Below the pieces are notes generated by a model. That model worked only from the letters and a program-made list of their open reading frames with translations. It had not been told where the DNA came from and ran no database searches. Below, piece after piece: positions 16,406-24,215 of a DNA stretch of 35,486 nucleotides (the first letter of the stretch is position 1; every line of letters begins with the position of its first letter). The stretch is from positions 1 to 35,486 of the forward strand of contig CACYLY010000048.1 in the NCBI GenBank assembly GCA_902775355.1, in the 5' to 3' direction. The DNA comes from Oscillospiraceae bacterium. Its GTDB lineage: Bacteria; Bacillota; Clostridia; Oscillospirales; Oscillospiraceae. A program made the position numbers and the translations under genes.

Positions 16406-17665
16406 ATGAAGTATATCAAGCGCAGCATCGAGGATTTAGTCAAGTCCTCGGACAAGACCTTTAAATGCGTGCTGGTCACCGGGGCGCGGCAGACCGGAAA
16501 ATCGACCATGCTCAAGGCCCTGTTTCCGGGGAAAAAATATGTGCCCATTGACGATCCCTTTATCGAGGACCAGGCGAATGAGAATCCGAACATGTTCATG
16601 ATGCTCAATCCCCCTCCTGCGTTTTATGATGAGGTGCAGCGAGCGCCGGGCCTGTTTCGCTTTATCAAAATCAAATGCGACGAGAGCGATCAGCGGGGAC
16701 AGTTCTGTCTTTCCGGTTCACAGCCGCTGGAGCTGATGGAAAGCGCTTCCGAATCCCTCTCGGGCCGCGTCAGCATTATTGAGCTCGCAGGCTTGTCTTT
16801 GCGCGAGATTCAGGGGACGGCATTCAACGAACCCTTTGTGCCGACGATGGCCTATGTGCAGAAGCGCAGCGCATCCGCGAAAGCGCCCGAAAACCTTTGG
16901 GCGGTGATCCACCGGGGCAGCTACCCGGAGCTGCAAAACCCGGAGCTGGACTGGTCGGCTTTTTTCTCCAGCTATGTGAAAACCTATCTGGAGCGCGACG
17001 TGCGCAAGCTGTCTGCCGTCCAGGATCTGGATGATTTCCGACGCTTCATGGTCGCTGTCGCAGCCCGTACGGGGCAGATGCTCAATTATGCAAACATCGC
17101 CGATGAAATCAGCAAGGATGCGACAACCGTCAAAAAGTGGATGTCCATTCTCGAAGCCTCCGGGATCGTTTATCTGCTTGAGCCTTATACGCCCTCTGTG
17201 CTGAAAAAGGCAATCAAGACCCCGAAGGTCTATTTCCGCGACACAGGCCTTGCCGCGTATCTGACCCGCTGGCTCACGCCGGAAGCCCTTGCCTATGGAG
17301 CCATGAGCGGCGCCATGTTTGAGACCTTTGTGATCTCGGAGATCCTGAAATCCTATTCCAACCGAGGGATCGATTATCGTTATTGCGTTTCTTATTACCG
17401 TGGCCGCGATAAGAAAAAAGTCCGAAAGGACGGCCGGGAATACGAGACGGAGAGCGAAATTGATCTGATCATTGAAGAAAACGGCGTCCTTTATCCCGTC
17501 AAAATCAAGCAAAGCCCCGCTGTTACGGCAGATGAAGCCGGCGCGTTCACGGTCCTGGACAAGGTAATGGAGAAAAAACGCGGCATGGGGGCAATCATCT
17601 GTTCCTGCCCGCAGCCCAATTTGCTGCGGGAGAATCTGCTGCAGCTGCCGGCGTGGTATATTTGA
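16406..17665 (+). CDS. AAA ATPase with DUF4143 domain
   Basis: A 419-residue protein of the common AAA_14/DUF4143 type. Walker A is GARQTGKST near residue 27, Walker B AFYDEVQ, a sensor-like LSGSQ, then a winged helix (about 195-260) and a C-terminal PD-(D/E)xK-like nuclease region (SEIDLIIEENGVLYPVKIKQ). In relatives the last motif ends in E(V/I)K; here it is K-I-K, so the catalytic Glu is lost and nuclease activity is doubtful. Function of the family is unclear; genes of this kind are often scattered and horizontally mobile. The start is uncertain, since the ribosome site is weak. Confidence 0.85.
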   Translation: MKYIKRSIEDLVKSSDKTFKCVLVTGARQTGKSTMLKALFPGKKYVPIDDPFIEDQANENPNMFMMLNPPPAFYDEVQRAPGLFRFIKIKCDESDQRGQFCLSGSQPLELMESASESLSGRVSIIELAGLSLREIQGTAFNEPFVPTMAYVQKRSASAKAPENLWAVIHRGSYPELQNPELDWSAFFSSYVKTYLERDVRKLSAVQDLDDFRRFMVAVAARTGQMLNYANIADEISKDATTVKKWMSILEASGIVYLLEPYTPSVLKKAIKTPKVYFRDTGLAAYLTRWLTPEALAYGAMSGAMFETFVISEILKSYSNRGIDYRYCVSYYRGRDKKKVRKDGREYETESEIDLIIEENGVLYPVKIKQSPAVTADEAGAFTVLDKVMEKKRGMGAIICSCPQPNLLRENLLQLPAWYI

Positions 17666-17744
17666 TCGGCGCCTGCGGTTTGCGGGATCCTGCGGGAGCG
17701 GCGAAGGCTCTGGCTGGATCGATCCTGTGATCGGTGTATTTTCA

Positions 17745-17780
17745 AAACAGCAGGCGTTCTTCGGAGCGCCTGCTGTTTCT
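17745..17780 (+). terminator. Terminator after the DUF4143 gene
   Basis: AAACAGCAGGCG and CGCCTGCTGTTT form a 12-bp perfect stem with a 10-base loop, ending in TTTC. Confidence 0.75.
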
Positions 17781-17869
17781 GACAGCGGGATCTGCAAATT
17801 TTTTTCGAGACTGAGATATTTCCCCGCAAATCGCTACTCTTAGGGTGGGACGGAAAGGAAGTGACGCAT

Positions 17870-18427
17870 TTGGAAGACAGCGAGATCATCGCCCTGTTCT
17901 TTGAGCGCTCGGAACAGGCCATTGCGGAGCTGGAACGAAAATACGGCGCGGCAGTCAGGAAGACGGCGGCGAACATCCTGAGCAGCAGGCAGGACGTGGA
18001 GGAATGCGTAAACGACGCCTATCTGGGGGCCTGGAACACGATCCCGCCCCAGAGACCGGAGCATCTGATCAGCTATGTCTGCAGGATCGCCCGCAATATC
18101 GCGACAAGCAGATTTCGCGGCAACACGGCGAAAAAGCGAAACAGCCAGTACGACCTGGCCCTGGACGAGCTGGAGGAGTGCATCCCCTCCGCGGTCCGCG
18201 TGGAGACGGATTATGAGGCGAAGGAGCTTTCCCGGGCCATCAGCCGCTTTCTGGACACGATCGAGTATGAGGACCGCTTCTGCTTCGTCCGGCGCTATTG
18301 GTACGCGGACTCCGTTTCGGATATCGCCGCGATGACGCGCCTGGACCGCCACCGGATCTCCGTGCATCTTTTCCGGACCCGTGAAAAACTGGCTCACTAT
18401 TTGGAAAAGGAGGGTTTGCTGACATGA
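17870..18427 (+). CDS. Sigma-70 family (ECF-type) RNA polymerase sigma factor
   Basis: A 185-residue sigma factor: region 2 lies around residues 20-90 (VEECVNDAYLGAWNTIP is the conserved -10-binding helix) and region 4 near the C-terminus (SVSDIAAMTRLDRHRISVHL). The start TTG at 17870 gives the usual N-terminus MEDSEIIALFF and has AGGAAG eight bases ahead; the upstream GTG at 17861 has no room for a ribosome site. The adjacent gene overlaps by 4 bases and encodes a likely membrane anti-sigma. It should control a regulon in response to envelope or other stress, and the pair probably autoregulates. Confidence 0.88.
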   Translation: MEDSEIIALFFERSEQAIAELERKYGAAVRKTAANILSSRQDVEECVNDAYLGAWNTIPPQRPEHLISYVCRIARNIATSRFRGNTAKKRNSQYDLALDELEECIPSAVRVETDYEAKELSRAISRFLDTIEYEDRFCFVRRYWYADSVSDIAAMTRLDRHRISVHLFRTREKLAHYLEKEGLLT

Positions 18428-19287
18428 AAAGGGATCAACTGTCCGAGATCATCTGCGGCATCGACGACCGGCATATCGCCGAGGCCTATCGCTTCGATCC
18501 CGCGCGCTGCGGCGACTCCCCGGAAAGGATCGTCCCTATGAAAAAGAAACGCATCCTCGCCTTTGCCCTGGCCGCGGCCCTGCTCCTCTCCTTCAGCATC
18601 GTGGCTTACGCCTATACCGCGATCTCCACGCCCCGGGCGGCGGAGGAAGTCGCCCTGAAGCAGCTGGCGCAGTGGCGCAAGCTGGGCCTGCTCAACCCGG
18701 AGCTGACTTTTGACGGGGCGGCGGACGAGATCGTCGAGCTGGAGGAATGGAACGGCGGCGCCGCCTGGTACGGGCGGCTGTTCCCCCACAGCTTCGATGT
18801 GCGGTGGTTCTTCGGGCAGAGAAAATACGGCTGCAGCCTGAACATCGACACCCTGGAGGGCAGGATCACGTCCGCGCACTTCTTCGCGCTCCCGGACGCG
18901 GACGCCGTGCCGAGCCGTGAGATCGAGCTGACCGTAGGTCCCAACGAGGAAAAGGAGACCTACTATTACTACGAGAACTTTGACGACCTGCTCCCGGCGG
19001 GGCAAACGGTGGACGGCTTCTGCACCGCGCTGGCGCGGTACTGGGGCTATGCGGGCTACCGTCTGGCGGACAAGGGCGACCCGGTGTATACGGAGAGCTA
19101 CGCGGCGCATTTCGCCCAGGTGGACGGCGCCACGCCCATGGTCGACGTGCCCTGGGACGCAAACGGCAGATGCTTCCTGGCGGTCTATTTCGACGGCGAT
19201 CCGGAGCAGGCGCCGGTGTATCTCAATCTGATGCAGTACCCCGGCTATGTGGGGATCGACGTGGGCATCTCCCATCCAGTGGGCTGA
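18424..19287 (+). CDS. Membrane anti-sigma factor-like protein
   Basis: A 287-residue protein with a ~40-residue cytoplasmic N-terminus, one membrane helix (about 41-65, after KKKR) and a large outside domain rich in aromatic residues (YYYYENF, YWGYAGY). The start overlaps the sigma stop (ATGA). By position and topology it should hold the sigma factor inactive until a signal is sensed outside. No known protein domain is recognised in the outer part, so the signal is unknown. Confidence 0.7.
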   Translation: MKRDQLSEIICGIDDRHIAEAYRFDPARCGDSPERIVPMKKKRILAFALAAALLLSFSIVAYAYTAISTPRAAEEVALKQLAQWRKLGLLNPELTFDGAADEIVELEEWNGGAAWYGRLFPHSFDVRWFFGQRKYGCSLNIDTLEGRITSAHFFALPDADAVPSREIELTVGPNEEKETYYYYENFDDLLPAGQTVDGFCTALARYWGYAGYRLADKGDPVYTESYAAHFAQVDGATPMVDVPWDANGRCFLAVYFDGDPEQAPVYLNLMQYPGYVGIDVGISHPVG

Positions 19288-19322
19288 GGTCAAAAATGGC
19301 CTTTTGAACCATCCGAGGAAAA

Positions 19323-19352
19323 GGCGGCGGGGAGCGATCCCCGCCGCCCTGT
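19323..19352 (+). terminator. Terminator after the sigma/anti-sigma operon
   Basis: GGCGGCGGGGA and TCCCCGCCGCC form an 11-bp perfect stem with loop GCGA, 35 bases after the stop. The T-tract is weak. Confidence 0.6.
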
Positions 19353-19382
19353 CGTCTGTTTCGCGGAGTATTTTGACAAAAT

Positions 19383-19418
19383 TTGAGCCCCTCGCCGCAC
19401 ATGCGGCGAGGGGCTCAA
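19383..19418 (-). terminator. Terminator of the zinc-ribbon membrane gene
   Basis: TTGAGCCCCTCGCCGC and its exact complement GCGGCGAGGGGCTCAA surround a 4-base loop, a 16-bp stem; ATTTTGTC follows on the minus strand. Confidence 0.8.
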
Positions 19419-19427
19419 GCTGTGTTT

Positions 19428-19931
19428 TCAGGAGATCAGGCCCTTGCGCCTGGCCTCCCTGGGCGTCATGGGGAGCACCTCATGATCCCCGTGATAGCGC
19501 ACCTCTCTGCAATGGGTGCCCAGGGCCTCGCTGCCGTAGTCCCCGGTCAGCGCCCGGATGAACGCGACCAGTATGGCGATATCCACCGGAAGGCTGATGG
19601 CCGCGGCCACCAGAGCCAGGAAGTTCAGCAGCCCGTTCCCGTCCTGCCCGATCCATTTCATCAGCAGGATCGCCAAAACGAAGATGGCGGTGCAGATGAG
19701 CAGCTCCCGCCCGTGCCGCAGCAGGGCGGCCTTGCGGTATTTCTCCCGGCACGCGTCGCAGATGCTCTCCGTGTTCCGCTCCATGAGACTGTAGTCATGA
19801 GTGACCTTGGCGGCCTGTTTGCGCCGGGTCTTGGTTCTCGTAACGGTGTGGCGGGCGATGATGTATTCGTAGGGCTTCCCCTCGGCCTGACCGCATACGG
19901 CGCATACGCCGTTTTCAGAGCGCGGATCCAT
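19428..19931 (-). CDS. Zinc-ribbon membrane protein of unknown function
   Basis: A 167-residue protein. Two CxxC knuckles (CAVC at residues 10-13 and CDAC near 58) form a probable zinc ribbon in the N-terminal half, followed by two membrane helices (about 75-93 and 103-127) and a short basic cytoplasmic tail. GGGGGG lies before the ATG. It has its own promoter and a leader hairpin. No family is recognised. Confidence 0.75.
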   Translation of the reverse strand: MDPRSENGVCAVCGQAEGKPYEYIIARHTVTRTKTRRKQAAKVTHDYSLMERNTESICDACREKYRKAALLRHGRELLICTAIFVLAILLMKWIGQDGNGLLNFLALVAAAISLPVDIAILVAFIRALTGDYGSEALGTHCREVRYHGDHEVLPMTPREARRKGLIS

Positions 19932-19948
19932 ATCTTTTCCCCCCTGCG

Positions 19949-19978
19949 GCGCTGTCCGCAGATCGTTCCGGACAGCGC
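19949..19978 (-). other. Leader hairpin of the zinc-ribbon gene
   Basis: GCGCTGTCCG and CGGACAGCGC form a 10-bp perfect stem with a 10-base loop between promoter and ribosome site. It lacks a T-run, so RNA stabilisation or regulation is more likely than termination. Confidence 0.5.
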
Positions 19979-19994
19979 GGTACTTTAATTCAAT

Positions 19995-20022
19995 AGTATA
20001 CGAGCGCGGCGCGTCCTGTCAA
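19995..20022 (-). promoter_or_regulatory. Promoter of the zinc-ribbon gene
   Basis: On the minus strand, TTGACA (20017-20022) and TATACT (19995-20000) are 16 bases apart. Confidence 0.75.
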
Positions 20023-20110
20023 GCCCTTTCCTTTTCCTGAGGCCCCGGCGCAAAGACTGCGGCGCTCCGACCGGCCGCCTCGCCCGGGCAACGCTCGGCG
20101 CCGTGCGTTT

Positions 20111-20740
20111 TCAAAGGCCGAAGAGCTGCTCCGCCAGGGCCAGGGTTTCTTCCGCGCTCCTGTTCTCGTCCCGCAGGAGCACCGGGAAGCCGGCGCGGAG
20201 CAAGCGCTCGTACCGCTCCCGGGAGTTGATGCGCTCCAGGCCCCGGCGGTAGTTCTCCATGGCCCGCTCCGGGTCCGGCTCCTCCAGGATCAGCCGGTAG
20301 AGGAACTGCTTGTCCCGGTCCGGCCGGTCGAAGAAGCGGCGGACGGAGATCTCCGGGTCCGCCAGCATGACCAGCACATGGCCGGGGGCGGCCACGGCCT
20401 TCAGCGTCTCCGGGGAGATGTTGGTGTCCACGAAGACGAGCTTTCCCTGGGCGCAGAGCCCGGGCAGCATCCGCAGCTCCAGGATCTCGCATTCCTTGGA
20501 GACCCCGTCGAACCAGGCCTCGTAGTCCTCGGGGCTCCGGCGGATGAAGTCGTGCCTGTCCTTCAGGTCCCGGCTCCAGCACAGGCAGGGGAATTCCTCC
20601 CGGCTCAGCTCCGGCAGCAGGGCGTTGTGGTAGTTCTCCCCGCAGAGGACGCCGCCGTGCTTTTCCGCCAGCAGCCGGACCAGGGTGGACTTCCCGGCAT
20701 AGGCGCTGCCGGTGATGAAATAAGCGTTTTCAAAGCGCAT
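20111..20740 (-). CDS. P-loop nucleotide kinase-like protein
   Basis: A 209-residue protein with the P-loop GSAYAGKST at residues 11-19, a Walker B-like LVFVDTN, and the lid-like stretch FFDRPDRDKQF. It resembles small AAA/adenylate-kinase-like proteins that phosphorylate or bind a nucleotide or small substrate. The start ATG 20740 is preceded by GGAGG; the longer reading upstream lacks such a site. A small open frame (20730-20894) overlaps its start. It is the last gene of a minus-strand run from 24938 down. Confidence 0.7.
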   Translation of the reverse strand: MRFENAYFITGSAYAGKSTLVRLLAEKHGGVLCGENYHNALLPELSREEFPCLCWSRDLKDRHDFIRRSPEDYEAWFDGVSKECEILELRMLPGLCAQGKLVFVDTNISPETLKAVAAPGHVLVMLADPEISVRRFFDRPDRDKQFLYRLILEEPDPERAMENYRRGLERINSRERYERLLRAGFPVLLRDENRSAEETLALAEQLFGL

Positions 20741-20894
20741 GGGATCCCTCCTCAGTTTGCCGCAGCAGGCGCAGGATCTGCCTGCCGTCGCTGTCAAGGC
20801 CACGGCACACCGGCCGGCGGCCCAGGGCGCGGCCCTGCTCGTGCGGCAGCACGGACGGGGTGCACAGCAGCCGGAGCAGCAGAGCGGTTACCAT
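20730..20894 (-). CDS. Possible 54-residue peptide
   Basis: ATG at 20892-20894 opens a frame (starting MVTALLLRLLCTPSVLPHE) that stops at 20730-20732, overlapping the first codons of the kinase-like gene. A weak GAGGAAAAA lies upstream. The coding is plausible by position but not by sequence; it might be only a GC-rich chance frame. Confidence 0.25.
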   Translation of the reverse strand: MVTALLLRLLCTPSVLPHEQGRALGRRPVCRGLDSDGRQILRLLRQTEEGSHAL

Positions 20895-20913
20895 GGTTTT
20901 CCGGCGTTTTTCC

Positions 20914-21777
20914 TCATTTCACGTCGATCCAGATGCCGATATCCCCCATTTTGGAATCGGGGACGGCTTTGTAAAAGCGCTGGGCCTCCTCGTTGGAGGC
21001 GGTGAGGGCCACCAGGGTGTCCACCCCCAGCTCCTTCAGCCGCGCAAGCAGGGCCTCCAGCAGCTTCTGGCCCGCGCCCTGATGGCGGCGGCTTTTCAGC
21101 ACGCAGATCCAGTCCAGATAGGCCTTCACCGAGCCGTCGAAGTGGGAGGGGATCAGCACCGCGTCGATCCGGCCCACCACCCGGCCCTCCTGCCAGGCCA
21201 GGAAGGACAGGGAATTGGCAAAGCGGCCGTCGTGAAAGCTGGCGCTCACGTCCCGGACGTACTGCTCGTTGATTTCCCAGCCCCAGTCGCTTTCCTCGGC
21301 CCGCAGCTGCCGCTCGAAATCCAGCACCGCCGGGATCTCCCGTTCCGTGTAGGGCGTGACGCTGATCCGTCTGCGCACCACCTCCGCCTGCATCCGCTCG
21401 CACCAGGCGTCCCATTTCTCCCGGTATTCCTCCGCGGAGAGGATCCGCCCCGGCAGGTCCCGCGGGGAGAGGACGGACCGCTCCCGGCAGGCCTTCACAC
21501 AGGCGCGGTACATGTCCCAGTCCATGTCGTCCTCGTCCCAACAGAGGGGGACGGCCTCCAGCCCGGCGCGCAGGGCGGCCACGGCCCGGGTGTGCCCGTC
21601 GGTCATCACCGGCAGCCCGTCCAGCAGCTTCACCGGGATGGGCGCGAAGGCGGACAGATCCGCCGGGTCCAGCCAGGCCTCCACCTCCCGCAGCTTCTTC
21701 TCCGAGATATAGAACTGCGAGGGCTGCAGGTCCTTGAGTTTCAGGTCGTTCAGTTCCATGGCAGTCTCCGTTTTCAT
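20914..21777 (-). CDS. GNAT N-acetyltransferase with N-terminal ParB-like domain
   Basis: A 287-residue two-part protein. The N-terminal ~90 residues look like a ParB/Srx-type module (LKDLQPSQFYISEKKL, then DGLPVMTDGHTRAVAALRAG). The C-terminal ~150 residues are a GNAT acetyltransferase with the acetyl-CoA loop SRRHQGAGQKLLEAL (residues near 225-239). The start ATG 21777 has GGAGAT seven bases ahead; an in-frame ATG six codons later also has GGAGAC. A ParB-like domain can bind or hydrolyse nucleotides, so the fusion suggests a nucleotide-linked acetylation target, but nothing here names it. Confidence 0.82.
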   Translation of the reverse strand: MKTETAMELNDLKLKDLQPSQFYISEKKLREVEAWLDPADLSAFAPIPVKLLDGLPVMTDGHTRAVAALRAGLEAVPLCWDEDDMDWDMYRACVKACRERSVLSPRDLPGRILSAEEYREKWDAWCERMQAEVVRRRISVTPYTEREIPAVLDFERQLRAEESDWGWEINEQYVRDVSASFHDGRFANSLSFLAWQEGRVVGRIDAVLIPSHFDGSVKAYLDWICVLKSRRHQGAGQKLLEALLARLKELGVDTLVALTASNEEAQRFYKAVPDSKMGDIGIWIDVK

Positions 21778-21827
21778 GGTTTCGATCTCCGATTTACGTT
21801 CCGTCTGTATCAGGTCCGCCCGCCTCG

Positions 21828-22038
21828 CTTCCCCCTCCGGGGGAAGTCCCCGGTGCGAACACCGGGGGATAGGGGGCGGGCTATTCGATGTTGTCCAGCC
21901 CCGTAGCGCCGACCAGTGGTCGGCGTTCCTTCGTTTTGCGTTCCGTGCCCTTTTTCGCCGAGCGATGCTCGGCGCTACGGGGATTTCGCCGAGCGATGCT
22001 CGGCGCTACGAGGGTCTAAGGGCGGCGCACCCCGTTCG
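21828..22038. repeat. Inserted palindromic repeat block
   Basis: The 268-base gap holds CCCCCTCCGGGGG (about 21831), CCCCGGTGCGAACACCGGGG (about 21848), the 82-bp element 21900-21981, a second half-element ending CGGCGCTACG (to 22010) and CCCCGTTCGGGG (about 22031). No gene is present. Confidence 0.75.
21900..21981. repeat. 82-bp two-hairpin element, relative of the 68-bp repeats
   Basis: It has the same 12-bp ends CCCGTAGCGCCG and CGGCGCTACGGG as the copies at 5658 and 5868 and the inner hairpins GCCGACCAGTGGTCGGC and GCCGAGCGATGCTCGGC; only the linker differs. Confidence 0.8.
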
Positions 22039-22045
22039 GGGCGGG

Positions 22046-22507
22046 CTATTCGATGTTGTTCAGGCCCTGGTAGAGCTCGTCGAAGGATTTCATGCCCCGG
22101 CAGCGGCCGAAGGACAGCTCCCGGTTTTCCCCGAACTCCAGGAGAAAGCACTTGGCCAGCTCCTCCACCGTCTGCTCCAGGGCGCAGAAGAACTGCCGGT
22201 AGGCAAAATCCCGGGCCGGGCTGCCCTCCGGATAATGGCTCACGATCAGGGCTTCCGTCACCTGGTCCAGGGGATAGAGCTTGATGTGCATCAGCTCGTG
22301 GACCAGCACCTCTTCCAGGTTCTCCTGCTTGGGATTGCCCACGTTCAGCAGCAGGATCGCCTTGCGGTCGTCGCAGTCGATCTTGAAGTCTCCGGTCTTG
22401 GGCCAGGCGGGGTCCTCCACCAGCTCCAGCTTCACATCCCAGGCGGGCGTCAGGCGGAGCTTTTGGCAGTATTTTTCAAACAAACGCTGCAAGTCCTGTT
22501 TGTCCAT
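22046..22507 (-). CDS. Putative HExxH metallopeptidase-like protein
   Basis: A 153-residue protein with VHELMHIKLY, the HExxH zinc-binding pattern, at about residues 69-78, in a small SprT/ImmA-like fold setting. The N-terminal third has a short beta segment (ILLLNVGNP) just ahead of it. It probably binds zinc and may be a peptidase; no secretion signal is seen. RBS GGAGAAA lies before ATG 22507. Its 3' end (about 22 bases, encoding LNNIE-stop) is repeated at 21873-21900 beyond the palindromic insert. Confidence 0.75.
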   Translation of the reverse strand: MDKQDLQRLFEKYCQKLRLTPAWDVKLELVEDPAWPKTGDFKIDCDDRKAILLLNVGNPKQENLEEVLVHELMHIKLYPLDQVTEALIVSHYPEGSPARDFAYRQFFCALEQTVEELAKCFLLEFGENRELSFGRCRGMKSFDELYQGLNNIE

Positions 22508-22527
22508 GGCTTTTCTCCGATTCCGCT

Positions 22528-23202
22528 TTATTTTTCAATGAGCACCGCAAAGCCGTGCTTCGCGGGCAGAAGCCTCGCCCCATGGCCCCGGGTCAGCTTT
22601 TCGATTTCCGTCGGCGAATAGGGATGGAAGACCATGCCCTTCCACTTGCCGGCGGTGTAGATATAGTCCCCCTCCGGGCTCACCCGGTGGGGTTCCGCTT
22701 CGTATTCCTCGTCCGTCTCGTCCAGGCTCAGCAGCAGACAGCCGCCGGGCCGGAGGATCCGCAGCAGCTCGGCAAGGGCCTCCCGGGCCTCCCGGACGGG
22801 CAGGTGGTCCAGCACCTCCCGGGCCAGCACCGCGTCAAAAGCCCCGGCCGGAAAGCCCGAGGCCCGGACGTCCGCCCTCCGGAAATCCGCGGCGGGATAC
22901 CCGCGCTCCCGAAGCAGGGCTTTCGCCAGCTTTACAGCCTCCGCCGAGAGGTCGAAGCCGGAGACCTGAAAGCCGCCGGCCGCCAGCTTCAGGGCGCAGA
23001 GTCCGCAGCCGCAGCCCGCGTCGCAGACGGAAACCGCGCCCCGCTCCCGCAGACGAGCGAGAAGGGCGTCGTCTCCGGGATCGCCCGAAGCGGCGGCGCA
23101 GGCAGCGATCCGCGCCGGATCGACCTGCCTCCAGGACGCCTCCCAAAATGCGCGCTCCGTCATGCTCTCCATCCTTTCCAGCGGGACTTCTCCCGTGGTC
23201 AT
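22528..23202 (-). CDS. Class I SAM methyltransferase
   Basis: A 224-residue methyltransferase with motif I VCDAGCGCGLCALKLA, FDLSAEA, FRRADVRASG, FDAVLAREVLDHL and LRPGGCLLLS. ATG 23202 overlaps the stop of the radical SAM gene (ATGA), showing coupling; in-frame ATGs at 23172 and 23163 are alternatives. Neighbouring radical SAM and peptidase genes suggest a shared modification pathway, but no precursor peptide is visible. Confidence 0.83.
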   Translation of the reverse strand: MTTGEVPLERMESMTERAFWEASWRQVDPARIAACAAASGDPGDDALLARLRERGAVSVCDAGCGCGLCALKLAAGGFQVSGFDLSAEAVKLAKALLRERGYPAADFRRADVRASGFPAGAFDAVLAREVLDHLPVREAREALAELLRILRPGGCLLLSLDETDEEYEAEPHRVSPEGDYIYTAGKWKGMVFHPYSPTEIEKLTRGHGARLLPAKHGFAVLIEK

Positions 23203-24203
23203 TCTCTTCTGCTGCCGCTCTGCCGCTCGTCGGTGACGTCGTAAACGGAGACGCCGTGCTCCGCGGCGTACAGGCGGCGATAATGGGCAAACAGATCCCG
23301 CTGCCGGTAGAAGCGTCCGCCCTTCGGATCGCCGTAGCGCGCCGCCAGCTCCGGCAGCGTGGGGAAGGCGGCGTAGTAGGCCTCGTCCAGGGCCTCGGTC
23401 TCGGCAAGGATCTCCCCCGGCGCCATGGCCTCCCAGCGCTCGATGTTGTCCGGGCGCAGGGAGAGGAGCAGAGAGCGGCGCTTCTCGGGGACAAAGGCTC
23501 CCTCTTCCAGCCATTCCCGTTCCGGCCGGTAGAGCTGCCGGTTGAGGAGACGCCGGGTCTCCGGGGAGAGCGTTTCCCAATCCGCCTCCGAAAAGCGGAT
23601 AGGCTCCAGCGCGATCCCCCGGCCCTCCTGGTGGGGCACGAAAAGACGGATCTTGCCGCAGCCGGTCTCCCGGCGCAGCAGCTCGATCAGCGCGTCCGCC
23701 TGCGGCGCGCTCTCCGCGCTCAGGGGGATCCCGGCGCTGGTTTCCAGTCCGGTCTCCCGGGCGGCCCGCAGCATCCGCAGCAGCAGCTCGAAGTCGCCCC
23801 GCCGGCCGGCGAAGGCGTCATGGTATTCCCGCAGCCCGTATACGGTGAAATTCAGGTGCTTCACGCCCTCCTCCGCCAGCAGCCGGGTCAGGGACTCGCA
23901 TTCCTCCCGGCTGCGCATCCGCATCCCGTCGCACTGGAGAAACGTGGCCTGAGGGCTGCCGATCTCCCGCAGAAAGGCCAGCGCCTCCCGCGGGCGGGGA
24001 TGCTCCATGGCGTAGCCGAAGGCAAAGGAGAAGCGCAGCTCCGGCCGGTTTTCGTCCATCCAGCGCTTGAATCGGCGGGCAAAGTCCACGCTGCGCTCCC
24101 AGGGAAGGCCCAGGGGCTTTCCGTCCCAGTCCAGCAGGCAGTAGCGGCAGCGGCAAGCGCAGGGCACGCAGAGGGTCTGCAGCAGAACAGATTCCGTCTT
24201 CAT
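23199..24203 (-). CDS. Radical SAM protein
   Basis: A 334-residue protein with the CxxxCxxC cluster as CACRCRYC near residues 15-22 for a [4Fe-4S] centre. It is followed by a TIM-barrel-like half (GLETSAGIPLS, KIRLFVPHQEGRG) and a C-terminal region without extra obvious cysteine clusters. GGAGAC precedes ATG 24203. It sits 12 bases behind the peptidase E gene and overlaps the methyltransferase start. Such stand-alone proteins are often annotated as activating or modifying enzymes; its substrate is unknown. Confidence 0.85.
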   Translation of the reverse strand: MKTESVLLQTLCVPCACRCRYCLLDWDGKPLGLPWERSVDFARRFKRWMDENRPELRFSFAFGYAMEHPRPREALAFLREIGSPQATFLQCDGMRMRSREECESLTRLLAEEGVKHLNFTVYGLREYHDAFAGRRGDFELLLRMLRAARETGLETSAGIPLSAESAPQADALIELLRRETGCGKIRLFVPHQEGRGIALEPIRFSEADWETLSPETRRLLNRQLYRPEREWLEEGAFVPEKRRSLLLSLRPDNIERWEAMAPGEILAETEALDEAYYAAFPTLPELAARYGDPKGGRFYRQRDLFAHYRRLYAAEHGVSVYDVTDERQSGSRRE

Positions 24204-24215
24204 GTCCGTCTCCTT

